DNA of 64,000 bases from Planotetraspora thailandica (GTDB taxonomy: Bacteria; Actinomycetota; Actinomycetes; Streptosporangiales; Streptosporangiaceae). Below the pieces are notes generated by a model. That model was not told the origin of the DNA, ran no database searches, and saw only the letters and a list, made by a program, of their open reading frames with translations. The DNA lies in assembly GCF_016863335.1 (NCBI RefSeq), contig NZ_BOOR01000036.1, forward strand, positions 1 to 64,000, in the 5' to 3' direction. Positions 52,211-61,457 of the stretch are shown piece after piece (positions within the stretch are counted from its first letter, which is position 1; the number at the start of each line of letters is the position of its first letter). Made by a program: the position numbers and the translations under genes.

Positions 52211-53524
52211 TCAATGGGCTCTGCCCCTGCGCAGCAGCCGCCGCGGCCGGGAACGGACCGCAGATCCGTCGGCACGGATCCACAGGTGGACGCCGGCGCC
52301 TCCGAGCGCGGGCGGGTCGATGCGGAGGCTTCCACCCGTCGACTCCGCGAGCCGGCGGGCGATGTCGAGCCCCAGGCCGGTCGAGCCCGCACCGCTGTGG
52401 CCGCGCCGCAGCGCCCCCTCGGGGTCGGCGAAGCCGGGCCCGGCGTCGGAGACCAGGATGCCCGTCATGCCGGCGCCCTGATGGAGGGCGACCCGGAACC
52501 CGGTGCCCTGGGGCGTGTGCCGGAAGACGTTGCCGAGCAGCGCGTCGACCGCCGCACCCAGGTCGGCCGCGGCCACCGGCACCGGGCTCGGCGCGTCGGC
52601 TCCGGCGAGTTCCCACGGGCGTTCCTGGTCATCGGCCAGAGCCGACCAGAAGGCGAGCCGCTCCCGCAGCACCTCGGCCGCGTCGCACGACTTCGCGACC
52701 GGCCGGACGGGCCTGCGCGCCGCCTCGATGATCTCGTCGACCGCCTGTTCCAGCCGGTCGATGGCGAGCCTGCTCTGCTCGGCCTCCGGACCGCCGCCGA
52801 CGTTGAGGCGCAGCGCGGTCAGCGGGGTGCGCAGCCGGTGGGACAGGTCGGCGGCCAGCTCGCGTTCCGCCGCCAGCAGCCCGGTCACCTGGTCGGCCAT
52901 GGTGTTGAACGCCTTGCCGAGCGCCATCAGCTCGGGCGGGCCGTCGGGCGTCACGCGCACCGACAGGTCGCCTGAGCCGAGGGCCGCCGCCGCGTCGCCG
53001 AGGCGCCGCGCCGAGCGCACCACCCTGGCGCCGAGCCGGTCGCCGACTGCGACCGAGCCCGCGACCAGGGCGAGCGCCACGCCGGTCAGCACCGCCCACG
53101 ACGCGGCGACCCCTTTCGTCACGTCCTTGTCCGGCGCGTACGCCTCGATGACCGCCTGCCTGCCTCCGCCGAGCGCGACCGGCTTGAGCAGCGCGTATCC
53201 CCCTGCCACCCGTACGGTCGACACGCGCCCGCCCGCACCGGCGACCTCGGCCGGGGTGGCCCGGGAGACGCCGACGGTGGCGCCGTCGCGCAGGTGGACG
53301 GCGAGCCGCTCGGCGCCCGCGGGCGTGCTGGCCAGCGCCCGCCTCAGCGACTCGGCGTCGTCGGTCACGACCAGCGCGGGGACCATCGCGGTCGCCTGTC
53401 GTTCGGCGTCGGCGATCGCCCGGTCTTCGGCGATCTCCTTGACCGCCACGGCGAGCGGGATCAGGAACGCCAGCGCCACCATGGCCGTCACCGCCAGCGC
53501 CACCAGGGCCAGGCTGCGCCTCAC
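52211..53524 (-). CDS. Two-component sensor histidine kinase
   Basis: 437 residues from GTG 53522-53524 (VRRSLALVALAVTAM). An open reading to 53764 exists but is the neighbouring regulator read out of frame. Two helices (about 4-27 and 150-172) flank an extracytoplasmic sensor of about 120 residues. HAMP (RSARRLGDAAAALGSGDLSVRV), then the H-box ADLSHRLRTPLTALRL and an ATPase domain with DALLGNVFRHTPQGTG, SDAGPGFAD and STGLGLDIARR. It should phosphorylate the regulator encoded upstream. Confidence 0.88.
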   Translation of the reverse strand: MRRSLALVALAVTAMVALAFLIPLAVAVKEIAEDRAIADAERQATAMVPALVVTDDAESLRRALASTPAGAERLAVHLRDGATVGVSRATPAEVAGAGGRVSTVRVAGGYALLKPVALGGGRQAVIEAYAPDKDVTKGVAASWAVLTGVALALVAGSVAVGDRLGARVVRSARRLGDAAAALGSGDLSVRVTPDGPPELMALGKAFNTMADQVTGLLAAERELAADLSHRLRTPLTALRLNVGGGPEAEQSRLAIDRLEQAVDEIIEAARRPVRPVAKSCDAAEVLRERLAFWSALADDQERPWELAGADAPSPVPVAAADLGAAVDALLGNVFRHTPQGTGFRVALHQGAGMTGILVSDAGPGFADPEGALRRGHSGAGSTGLGLDIARRLAESTGGSLRIDPPALGGAGVHLWIRADGSAVRSRPRRLLRRGRAH

Positions 53525-53564
53525 CTGCGGCCGGCGTCTCGTCGCGGACCCGCCGTACGGCCGG

Positions 53565-54249
53565 TCATTCCGCAGACTCGGGCGGAAGGCTGAGCCGGAC
53601 GCCGACCCCGCGCACGGTGTGCAGATACCGGGGGCGGGACGCGCTCTCGCCGAGCTTGCGGCGCAACCAGGACAGGTGCACATCGATCGTCTGGTCGTCG
53701 CCGTAGGACTGGCGCCACACCTCCGACAGCAGTTCCTTGCGTGAGACGACCCGGCCGGGCGCACAGGTAGGCCAGCAGGTCGAACTCGCGCCGGGTGAGG
53801 TCGAGCGGGGTCCCGTCCAGCGCCGCCTCCCTGCGGTCGGGGTCGACGGTGAGACCTCCCACGCGGATGACCGCCGGCGCCGGCCCGGGCCTCGCCCGGC
53901 GCAGCACCGCCTCCAGCCGCGCGTTGAGGTGGTCTCCGGAGAAGGGTTTGACGAGGTAGTCGTCGGCCCCGTACCGGAGCAGCCGGACGATCTCGGTCTC
54001 CTCGTCGCGGGCCGTGGCCACGATGACCGGGACGTCGGAGACGGCCCGGAGCATCTTGAGCGCCTCGGCGCCGTCGAGATCGGGCAGCCCGAGGTCGAGG
54101 ATCACGACGTCGGGGGCGGCGTGGGCGATCTCCCTGAGGGCGTCGAGCGCTCCGGCGGCGCTGCGTACGGCATGGCTGCGTCCGGTCAGGTCACGGATGA
54201 TCGCGGATCGGACGAATTCGTCGTCCTCCACGAGCAGAACGGTCGCCAT
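53565..54249 (-). pseudogene. OmpR-type response regulator with a frameshift
   Basis: The receiver domain is intact from ATG 54247-54249 (MATVLLVEDDEFVRSAI; phospho-Asp in VVILDLGLPDLDG; Lys in YLVKPFSGDHLNA). The winged-helix domain begins normally (LDLTRREFDLLAYLCARPGR) and then leaves frame near 53755-53762. In the next frame the rest is perfect, VVSRKELLSEVWRQSYGDDQ to YLHTVRGVGVRLSLPPESAE, with stop TGA 53565-53567. The span of 685 bases is not a multiple of three. This fits a 2-base loss or 1-base gain in a CCCGGCCGGG run. It could be a sequencing error or a real inactivation. Confidence 0.82.
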
Positions 54250-54377
54250 GGGGCAGAAACGTACACCGCTCTGCGAGCGCATTTTCGCCGGATGAATACC
54301 CTACTCGTCATTGATTTCCCGCCTGCTTCATGTTTGTCACGAAATACCAGTACACGTGCCGCTAGAGTGAGCGGCCG

Positions 54378-54929
54378 ATGAAAAGGGCCGCCGGTTACAC
54401 GCTCGCCTGGTGCGGGGCGACCGCGCTCGCCGTCGGGATCTCCTGGCTCGGCGTTCGCGACGTGCTGCGCAGCACCGCCATGGACGAGACGCCCCGCGCT
54501 CCCCTGGTCGCCGACGCGCCCAGTGGCTCAGGAGAGGTCGGCGGCACGTCGCGCCCGCTCCCCCCAGCCGACGCCTCAGCCGACGCCTCGGCCGGCGGCG
54601 ACCGCGAGTCGCCCGCCCCCGTCCCCTCCGTACGGCACGCGCGGGCGCCCTCGCCGCATCCGACGCCCCGGGTGGCCGCGAAGGCGCCGACAAAGCCCGC
54701 CCCGGACGAGAGCCTCCACACGTTCAGCCTCAAGGGGGGCAGGGCGACGATCGCGGTGACGGCCGGCGACTGCCGCGTCGTGACCGCCACGCCCAACGAC
54801 GGTTACGAACTGAAGGTCTGGGAGACCTCCTCATGGCTGCGCGTCGCCTTCCTCCAGGCTCCGCATGAATCGTCCGCGTTCTGCACCTGGAACGCCCTTC
54901 CGCCCCGTCTTGACACGTACGAGAACTGA
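54378..54929 (+). CDS. Hypothetical membrane-anchored or secreted protein
   Basis: 183 residues, unknown. An N-terminal membrane helix or signal (YTLAWCGATALAVGISWLG) is followed by a Pro/Ala/Ser-rich linker (about 35-110) and a small C-terminal domain (FSLKGGRATIAVTAGDCRVVTA) with two cysteines that may bond. It is divergent from the response regulator. The ribosome-binding site is weak. Confidence 0.6.
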   Translation: MKRAAGYTLAWCGATALAVGISWLGVRDVLRSTAMDETPRAPLVADAPSGSGEVGGTSRPLPPADASADASAGGDRESPAPVPSVRHARAPSPHPTPRVAAKAPTKPAPDESLHTFSLKGGRATIAVTAGDCRVVTATPNDGYELKVWETSSWLRVAFLQAPHESSAFCTWNALPPRLDTYEN

Positions 54930-55065
54930 GCGACGACCAGCAATTTGTTCGAGGCGGATACCTTTCCGGTCTCCGATGTGCGTCAGCATGTCGAAAGGGA
55001 CGGGCCGTGCTTCGACCTACCCGCGGACGGACCCCGGCGAGGGGTCCGAGCGAAGGAGCGAGGAC

Positions 55066-55464
55066 ATGAAATACATGATGCTGATGCAGTTCGGCCCCCT
55101 GAGCGGCCTGCCTTCGATGGACACTTGGCCTCCGGAGGACATCGCGGCCCACATCCAGTTCATGCACGACACCAACAAGAAGCTCGTCGATGACGGCGAG
55201 TTCGTCCAGGCGGAGGGTCTGGCCGACCCGGGCCAGACCCTGATCGTGCGCTCCGGCGTCGACGGCGGCCCCGTGGTCACGGACGGCCCCTTCCCCGAGA
55301 CGAAGGAGTTCCTCGTCGGCTGGTGGATCGTGGACCTCGACAGTCCGGAACGGGCCGTCGAGGTCGCCGCGTACGTGTCCGCCGCGCCCGGGCCGGGAGG
55401 CAGGCCGCTGAACATGCCCATCGAGGTGCGCCAGGTGATGTCGATCGAGCCCGGGGAGATGTGA
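55066..55464 (+). CDS. YCII/DGPF domain protein, partner of ECF42 sigma factor
   Basis: 132 residues from ATG 55066 with AAGGAGCGAGGAC upstream. YCII-related fold with MKYMMLMQFGPLSG and the family signature VVTDGPFPETKEFLVGWWIVD. DGPF proteins are encoded with ECF42 sigma factors throughout actinobacteria; their mechanism is not settled. The stop overlaps the sigma gene start, so the two are translationally coupled. Confidence 0.9.
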   Translation: MKYMMLMQFGPLSGLPSMDTWPPEDIAAHIQFMHDTNKKLVDDGEFVQAEGLADPGQTLIVRSGVDGGPVVTDGPFPETKEFLVGWWIVDLDSPERAVEVAAYVSAAPGPGGRPLNMPIEVRQVMSIEPGEM

Positions 55465-56738
55465 GCTCGGGCGTGTCATCTGGGGGGCCCGTCGTCGACG
55501 ACCTGCTGCGCGAACTCGTGCCGCAGGTCGTCGGCGTGCTCACCCGGCGTTTCGGAGACTTCGACGCCGCAGAGGACGCCGTCCAGGAGTCGCTGATCGA
55601 CGCGGCCTCCCAATGGCCCCGGCAGGGGGTGCCGGACAATCCCCGCGGCTGGCTCGTCCAGGTCGCGTACCGGCGGATGGTCGAACAGGTGCGGGGCGAG
55701 CAGGCCAGGCGCCGCAGGGAAGAACTGGTGGCCGCGCGGGAGCCGTCCGACGAGCTGACGGCTCCGCCCGCCGACGACGCACTCGACAGGGACCGGGACG
55801 ACACGCTGACCACCTTGTTCCTGTGCTGCCATCCCGCGCTGACCCCGGCCTCCGCCATCGCGCTCACTCTGCGGTCGGTGGGCGGCCTGACCACGGCCGA
55901 GATCGCCAGCGCGTTCATGGTCCCGGAGGCCACCATGGGGCAGCGGATCAGCCGGGCCAAGCAGCGCATCAAGGCGTCAGGCGTGCCGTTCCGGCTGCCC
56001 GGCGCCGGAGAGCGGGCGGGACGGCTCAAGTCGGTGCTGCACGTGCTGTACCTCATCTTCAACGAGGGCTACGCCACCAGCTCCGGCCCCGAATTGCAGC
56101 GCGTGGAGCTCTCGCGGGAAGCGATCCGGCTGGCGCGGATGGCCCACGACATGCTGCCCGGTGACGGCGAGGTGGCCGGGCTGCTCGCGTTGATGCTGCT
56201 CACCGATGCCAGGCGTCCCGCGCGCGCCGACCGGTACGGCGCCGCGATCCCGCTGGCCGAGCAGGACAGGAGCCTGTGGGACGGCAAGGCCGTCGCGGAA
56301 GGCATCGAGCTGATCACCCGCACCCTGGCGGGCGGCGCGGTCGGCCCCTACCAGCTGCAGGCGGCGATCGCCGCCGTGCACGACGAGGCGCCGACGGCGG
56401 AGGCGACGGACTGGCCCCAGATCCTCGCGTTGTACGGCCTGCTGGAACGCATGTCGGACAACCCGATGGTCTCGCTCAGCCGGGCCGTCGCCGCCGCCAT
56501 GGTCCACGGCCCGGCCGCCGGTCTGCGCATGCTCGATGAACTCGACGCCGGCGGACGGCTGGCGGGGCACCATCGCTTCTACGCGACCCGGGCCCACCTG
56601 CGCGAGATGGCCGGTGAACACCAAGCGGCGATCGACGACTATCGCCTCGCGGCCGGCCGTACGACCAGCATCCGCGAACGCGACCACCTCACCACCCGCG
56701 CCGCCCGGCTGTCCGCCGACCAGACGCCACCCGGTTAG
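55461..56738 (+). CDS. ECF42-type RNA polymerase sigma factor with TPR-like C-terminal extension
   Basis: 425 residues from GTG 55461, overlapping the previous stop by 4 bases. Sigma region 2 (GDFDAAEDAVQESLIDAASQWP) and region 4 (LTTAEIASAFMVPEATMGQRISRAKQRI) are followed by a helical extension of about 230 residues (YLIFNEGYATSSG, AVAAAMVHGPAAGLRMLDEL) typical of ECF42. The extension is thought to regulate activity, as no anti-sigma factor is found nearby. Confidence 0.92.
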   Translation: MSSGVSSGGPVVDDLLRELVPQVVGVLTRRFGDFDAAEDAVQESLIDAASQWPRQGVPDNPRGWLVQVAYRRMVEQVRGEQARRRREELVAAREPSDELTAPPADDALDRDRDDTLTTLFLCCHPALTPASAIALTLRSVGGLTTAEIASAFMVPEATMGQRISRAKQRIKASGVPFRLPGAGERAGRLKSVLHVLYLIFNEGYATSSGPELQRVELSREAIRLARMAHDMLPGDGEVAGLLALMLLTDARRPARADRYGAAIPLAEQDRSLWDGKAVAEGIELITRTLAGGAVGPYQLQAAIAAVHDEAPTAEATDWPQILALYGLLERMSDNPMVSLSRAVAAAMVHGPAAGLRMLDELDAGGRLAGHHRFYATRAHLREMAGEHQAAIDDYRLAAGRTTSIRERDHLTTRAARLSADQTPPG

Positions 56739-56884
56739 CGCACCACAGTCAGAACGCGATTGGCCCTCCGTACACCGATTGCCTGGTCACCGCAGGCGTG
56801 CTCGCCCATGGGGGCATGTCATCCAGCGGAGACCTTGCCCCTCGAGTTGCAGCCGGTTGACCAAACCGGATAGGTCATACCGCC

Positions 56885-57340
56885 ATGACCGGATTCAAGA
56901 AATTCCTCGTGCGCGGCAACCTCGTGGAGCTCGCCGTCGCGGTCGTCATCGGAGCCGCCTTCAGTGGCCTGGTCGACGCCCTGGTCTCGGACATCATCAC
57001 CCCCCTCATCGGCGCGGTGACGGGTGGGCACGAGCCCGATTTCGCCGACTACTCCTTCAAAATCAACGGCGCCGAGTTCAAGTACGGCGACTTCGTCAAC
57101 CACGCTGTGTCGTTCCTCATCGTGGCCGCCGTCATCTACTGGCTCGTCGTGCTGCCCATGGCCCGCCTGCTCAGCCTCCTCACCCGGGACAAGGCCGCCA
57201 CCGAGAAGCAGTGCCCCGAGTGCCTGAGCGACATCCCCGTCGCCGCGCGCCGCTGCGCCTTCTGCACCGCCGTGCTCGTGGCCCCCGCGGGCTCCCCCGC
57301 CTCCATGACCGCCCACGCCCCTGGCAGGCACTCGGCCTGA
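56885..57340 (+). CDS. mscL: Large-conductance mechanosensitive channel with C-terminal zinc ribbon
   Basis: 151 residues. TM1 with the gate segment NLVELAVAVVIGAAFSGLVDALV, loop, then TM2 VSFLIVAAVIYWLVVLP. After the RLLSLLTRDKAATEK cytoplasmic helix comes CPEC-X11-CAFC, a zinc-ribbon-like motif, and a short tail. MscL releases solutes on hypo-osmotic shock, which fits the trehalose genes nearby. The ribosome-binding site is weak. Confidence 0.9.
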   Translation: MTGFKKFLVRGNLVELAVAVVIGAAFSGLVDALVSDIITPLIGAVTGGHEPDFADYSFKINGAEFKYGDFVNHAVSFLIVAAVIYWLVVLPMARLLSLLTRDKAATEKQCPECLSDIPVAARRCAFCTAVLVAPAGSPASMTAHAPGRHSA

Positions 57341-57411
57341 TCCCGGCGCCTGGGTGACACCCTGACCCAGGCCATCTACGACGCGTTCCCCACGGTCCGC
57401 TGACCAACCTG

Positions 57412-57449
57412 GGTTCCCGGCCGCCGAGAGCGGCCGGGAACCGGCTTTT
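57412..57449 (+). terminator. Intrinsic terminator after mscL
   Basis: 13-bp stem GGTTCCCGGCCGC (57412-57424) and GCGGCCGGGAACC (57430-57442), 5-base loop, followed by GGCTTTT. It lies about 70 bases after the mscL stop. Confidence 0.85.
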
Positions 57450-57526
57450 CGCACCGGGTTCTCACGGAGGTTTCCCAGCGCGCACGTCCCACGACGGCGC
57501 GGTGAACGCGCCGGCGGTTCACTCGG

Positions 57527-59263
57527 TCAGGCGATGGTCCATTTCTGGTTTGACGTCCCCCCGCAGGTCCACAACTGCAGCCGCACACCGTTGGCCGTGG
57601 ACTGGTCCCTGACGTCGACGCATTTGTCCGCGTTCACGTTGACCAGGTCGTGGGACGCGTTGAGCGTGAACCTCTGGGCCGGGCTGCCGTTGCACGTGCC
57701 CAGCGTGATGGGGGTCCCGTCGGCCGTCGACCCCCCGGCCATCTGCATGCACATGCCCAGCGAGCGCACCGTGCCGTCCGCCCGGAAGTCCCAGTTTTGC
57801 TGAGGAGCACCCCCGCAGTCCCAGATCTGCAGAGGAGTCCCGGGGACCGCCTGGCCGTTCTGCACGTCGATGCAGCGGTTGGACCCCAAGCCCACTATTT
57901 CCTGGCCGGGAGCCGGCACCTGAGCGGGGCCGCCGGATCCGGCGCCCGTCTCCTTCGGCGGCGCCCCGGTAGCCGACTTGGAGGGTTTGACTTTGACAGG
58001 CTTGTCCACTTTATCCGGTTTGTCGGCCTTGCTCGTCGGCGTATGCCTGCCGGCCCCCGTCGGCTTCCTCACGTGAGGTTTGGGGGACGCATGCGAAGCA
58101 CCGCCGGTGGTCTGCGAGTTCTCCGACGCCGTGGCCTCCTTAGTGGGAGTGGAGAACAGGGAGATGCCCACCGCCACACCAAGCGCGGCGACGAGCACCG
58201 CCACCGAGGCCGCCACGACCACGGGCCTGGCTCTTCCCCTCCCCCTTCTCCTCGGCCCGCTTCTCGTCGGCCCGCTTCTCGTCGGCCCGCTTCTCGTCGG
58301 CGCCGCGCGACCGTCCATGACCGTCGTCCTCGCGGCGCGCGCGCCTGGCGGTTCCGACCCGAACCCCGAGCCGAACCCCGGCCCGACAGGCGCGACACCG
58401 CGCCGGGCCAAATCGTCGCGGCCTGTCAGGTGGGCCAGCAGTTGTTCCGCGGTGGGGCGCCGGGCGGGATCCTTCTGCAGGGCCGCGGCGACCGCGTCGC
58501 GCAGCGGACCTTCCGGCAGCGCGGAAAGGTCCGGCTCGTCGTTCAGCACTCGATTGAAGATCGCGAGCATGGTGTCGGTGCCGAACGCGGGCGTCCCCGT
58601 GGCCGCATAGACCATGGTGACGCCCCAGGAGAACACGTCGGCGGCCGCTGTCACCCGCTCGCCGCGGATCTGTTCCGGAGAGGCGTACGACGGAGTACCC
58701 AGTCCCACGCCCACCGCCGTCAGAGCGGGGGTGTCCGACAACCGGGCGATGCCGAAGTCGATCACCACCGGCCCTTCCGGGCCCATCATGACATTGGCCG
58801 GCTTGAAATCGCGGTGGACGATGCCCACACGGTGAATGGCCGCCAGGGCCGTGGCCGTAGTGATCGCGAGACGGTCCAGGCCCGCGCCGCGGCGTGGGCC
58901 CTCTCGCTGGACCAGATCGCTCAGCGAGGAACCGAGAACGTACTCGCTGACGATGTACGGATGCTCACCGGCCAGGTCGACGTGAAGCACCGGAGCAGTG
59001 CAGAACCTGGCGACACGCCGCGCCACCGCCACCTCTCGGAGGAGACGTTCGCGCGCCTCGGGGTCCTCCGTGAGCCGGGCGTGCAGGAGCTTGATCGCCA
59101 CCTGATCGCCGTTCCGCGACCGGCCCAGGTAGACCACTCCTTGGCTACCTTCACCCAGACGGCGTACCACCTCGAACTCACCGAAATGGGACGGGGTTTC
59201 ATCGATCAACTGTTCTGCCAACTCAACCCCAGGACTGGTTCTGGCTGGGCATTTCCAGCGCAT
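57527..59263 (-). CDS. Ser/Thr protein kinase with extracellular ricin-type lectin domain
   Basis: 578 residues from ATG 59261-59263; upstream in-frame sequence has no good start. Kinase domain (about 20-285): GEGSQGVVYLG, VAIKLL, catalytic IVHRDFKPANVMM, DFG in VIDFGIARLSD. A basic linker has TRSGP repeats (15-base tandem DNA repeat near 58250-58300). One membrane helix (VVVAASVAVLVAALGVAVGI) and a Pro/Lys linker precede a C-terminal ricin/CBM13-like trefoil with repeated QxW words (PQQNWDF, NQKWTIA). It probably senses a glycan outside the cell. Confidence 0.9.
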   Translation of the reverse strand: MRWKCPARTSPGVELAEQLIDETPSHFGEFEVVRRLGEGSQGVVYLGRSRNGDQVAIKLLHARLTEDPEARERLLREVAVARRVARFCTAPVLHVDLAGEHPYIVSEYVLGSSLSDLVQREGPRRGAGLDRLAITTATALAAIHRVGIVHRDFKPANVMMGPEGPVVIDFGIARLSDTPALTAVGVGLGTPSYASPEQIRGERVTAAADVFSWGVTMVYAATGTPAFGTDTMLAIFNRVLNDEPDLSALPEGPLRDAVAAALQKDPARRPTAEQLLAHLTGRDDLARRGVAPVGPGFGSGFGSEPPGARAARTTVMDGRAAPTRSGPTRSGPTRSGPRRRGRGRARPVVVAASVAVLVAALGVAVGISLFSTPTKEATASENSQTTGGASHASPKPHVRKPTGAGRHTPTSKADKPDKVDKPVKVKPSKSATGAPPKETGAGSGGPAQVPAPGQEIVGLGSNRCIDVQNGQAVPGTPLQIWDCGGAPQQNWDFRADGTVRSLGMCMQMAGGSTADGTPITLGTCNGSPAQRFTLNASHDLVNVNADKCVDVRDQSTANGVRLQLWTCGGTSNQKWTIA

Positions 59264-59347
59264 AAAGGTACCAGTCCATACGTCTTCGCCCGTTATCTCA
59301 CGCTCGCCGGCCCACCGCACGCGCGGTGAGCCGCCGAGCCGTACGGA

Positions 59348-59421
59348 CGAAGGCGCGGCCCGGAGCGGGCCGCGCCTTCGAGGTGGCGTCCGGGGGGCGG
59401 GCTGACCGCCCACCCCCCGGA
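59348..59421. terminator. Two strong hairpins between the GH87-like gene and the kinase gene
   Basis: First stem CGAAGGCGCGGCCC (59348-59361) and GGGCCGCGCCTTCG (59367-59380), loop of 5. Second stem TCCGGGGGG (59389-59397) and CCCCCCGGA (59413-59421) with more GC pairing inside. They lie just after the GH87-like stop on the minus strand. Confidence 0.8.
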
Positions 59422-59438
59422 GTTCTGGGGCCGTTCTC

Positions 59439-61439
59439 CTACGACCAGGGGGACGGCGCCGGGGGCGCGACGACCGGCGGGCGGTCGTCACAGGTGATGG
59501 TGTTCGGCAGCTCCCACGGGGCCAGCCACGGACCGGTGGTGCCGCCACCGTCGTTGCCGCCGAGATCCGTCAGCGAGAACTCCGAACCGGTGGGCGGGAA
59601 GTTGAACGAGCCGCAGTTGTTGACGCCGACCGCGCCGACGTTGCGGGCGTCCACGTTCTCGAACGACGCCGAGCCCTTCACACGGGCGCTGACGACCGAG
59701 GTGCCGGTCCCGTCGACCCGGATGTCCTTGAAGTGCACGTTCGTGATCGAGTACAGGTCCTTCACGCCGAAGTCGCTGACCAGCATGATCGCGTTGTAGG
59801 TGTTGTCGAGGAAGTGGTCCCCGACGACCTGGATGTCGGCGTCGATGTTCTTCTCCAGCGCGTAGAACCAGATGGCGCCGAGGCCGATGTTCCAGTTCAG
59901 CTCGTACGTGCCGGCGCGGACCGTGGTGTTGTCGGTGATCCACAGGTGCCCGGTGAACGGTTCGGCGCCGAAGCGCGAGCCCACCTGGATGGCGCTGCCC
60001 TCGCGGATCGGGTCGGCGACCAGGTTGCCGGAGACCTTGATGTCCTTGCCGCCGTAGATCGCGATGCCGTTGGCGAGCACGGGCGTCTGGACGGTGTTGT
60101 GGTCGAAGGTGTTGCCGGCGTTGGAGGTCTTCTCCGACCACATGGCCAGGGCGTCGTCACCGGTGTTGCGCACGAAGTTGTTCGACGCGACGGAGTTGGT
60201 GACCCCGGTGTGGAAGTTCAGGCCGTCGGCGATCTGGTCGACGATGACGTTGTTCGTGACCTTCACGTTGTTCATCGGGCCGTCGAACCACAGGCCGACC
60301 TTGGTGTGGTGGATGTAGAGGCCGTCGATGGTCGAGTCGCTCATCGCGCCGCCGACGCCGTTCACCTGGTCGGTGTCGATGCGCTCGCGGACGTCGCCCT
60401 CGATCGCGAAGCCGGACAGGTGGACGTTCCTGCTGCCGCCCGCGGACACGTCCTTGCCGTAGAAGCCGACGCCCGTGTGCACCGAGCCGTCGGGGGCGGG
60501 CGTGCTCAGGGCGACCTCGCGGCCCTTGATGACGGTGTACCAGTTGCCGGCGCCCTCGATCGTCACGTCGTCGACGACGATGTGACGGTTCACCTGGTAG
60601 GTGCCCGGCGGGACGTAGACCTTGAGGTGGGCGCGCGTGGCGAACGCGATCGCCTTGTCGAACGCGCCGGCCGAGTCGCGCTTGCCCCGCGGGTCGGCGC
60701 CGAAGGCCAGCACGTTGGCCGCGACGAGGCTGACCTTGGGCGCGCCGACGAGCTGCGAGTCGAGCAGGTCGACGACCGTCCAGGCGGCCTTGGCGCCGGC
60801 CGGCACCGTCAGCCGCACCTTGTCACCCGCGCGGTACGTCTTGCCGAGCAGCAGGCGCTGCTCGTCGTAGAAGTGGCTCGGGCGGAACGGCTTGGTGATC
60901 GTAGGGGCGGGCGTCGTGGCGTTGGGAACGCAGCCGCACTCAGTGATCCACCAGTCGGGGTGCAGCAGGTCGGCGTTCGGGTCGTTCGAGAACGGATACT
61001 GGTTGTACAGCCACGCGTATTGCGACGTCAGCGTCATGGTGGTCCGGTTCTTGCCGTTGACCGTGACGTTGAGGGGCGAGGTGATGCCGCCGCCGTTCGG
61101 CGCGTCGGGGATGCTGTACCGCACGGTGATCGCGTTGGCCGCCTTCGGCAGCGTGAACTCGACGTACTGTCCCGCCGTCAGCCTGACCGCCTTACGGCCG
61201 GACGCCTCCGACGGCAGCGTGTAGGCGGTGCGGTCGGGGCCGATGACCGAGCCGTTGGTGGCGGCGTTCTCCGCCTCCTGCTCGACGAAGTCGACCTTCG
61301 CGCCCCGCCCCGCGACCAGCGAGGGGTCGAGGGCGGCGCGCGTGACGACGGGGGAATTGGAAGCCGACGCCGAGGCGGGGGCGGAGAGCGCCACGAGGCC
61401 GGTGGCCGCCAGGGACACCGATAAGAGGGATCTGAGCAT
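59439..61439 (-). CDS. Secreted GH87-like alpha-1,3-glucanase / mycodextranase
   Basis: 666 residues. Sec signal (LLSVSLAATGLVALSAPASA, cleavage near 25). An N-terminal CBM6-like beta-sandwich (about 45-230, VEQEAENAATNGS) is followed by a right-handed beta-helix (250-600) with many Asn/Val turns. The catalytic region has DGLNFHTGVTNSVASNNF and NTGDDALAMWS, the Asp pair expected for GH87. It should cut alpha-1,3-glucan outside the cell. The C-terminal tail is Pro-rich without an anchor. Confidence 0.85.
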   Translation of the reverse strand: MLRSLLSVSLAATGLVALSAPASASASNSPVVTRAALDPSLVAGRGAKVDFVEQEAENAATNGSVIGPDRTAYTLPSEASGRKAVRLTAGQYVEFTLPKAANAITVRYSIPDAPNGGGITSPLNVTVNGKNRTTMTLTSQYAWLYNQYPFSNDPNADLLHPDWWITECGCVPNATTPAPTITKPFRPSHFYDEQRLLLGKTYRAGDKVRLTVPAGAKAAWTVVDLLDSQLVGAPKVSLVAANVLAFGADPRGKRDSAGAFDKAIAFATRAHLKVYVPPGTYQVNRHIVVDDVTIEGAGNWYTVIKGREVALSTPAPDGSVHTGVGFYGKDVSAGGSRNVHLSGFAIEGDVRERIDTDQVNGVGGAMSDSTIDGLYIHHTKVGLWFDGPMNNVKVTNNVIVDQIADGLNFHTGVTNSVASNNFVRNTGDDALAMWSEKTSNAGNTFDHNTVQTPVLANGIAIYGGKDIKVSGNLVADPIREGSAIQVGSRFGAEPFTGHLWITDNTTVRAGTYELNWNIGLGAIWFYALEKNIDADIQVVGDHFLDNTYNAIMLVSDFGVKDLYSITNVHFKDIRVDGTGTSVVSARVKGSASFENVDARNVGAVGVNNCGSFNFPPTGSEFSLTDLGGNDGGGTTGPWLAPWELPNTITCDDRPPVVAPPAPSPWS

Positions 61440-61457
61440 GGGGGGTGTGACCTACCT

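Noticed and set aside
53525-53764. N-terminal extension of the sensor kinase up to 53764.
   Set aside because: This stretch is the response-regulator winged helix read in another frame; the regulator frame shows clear family sequence.
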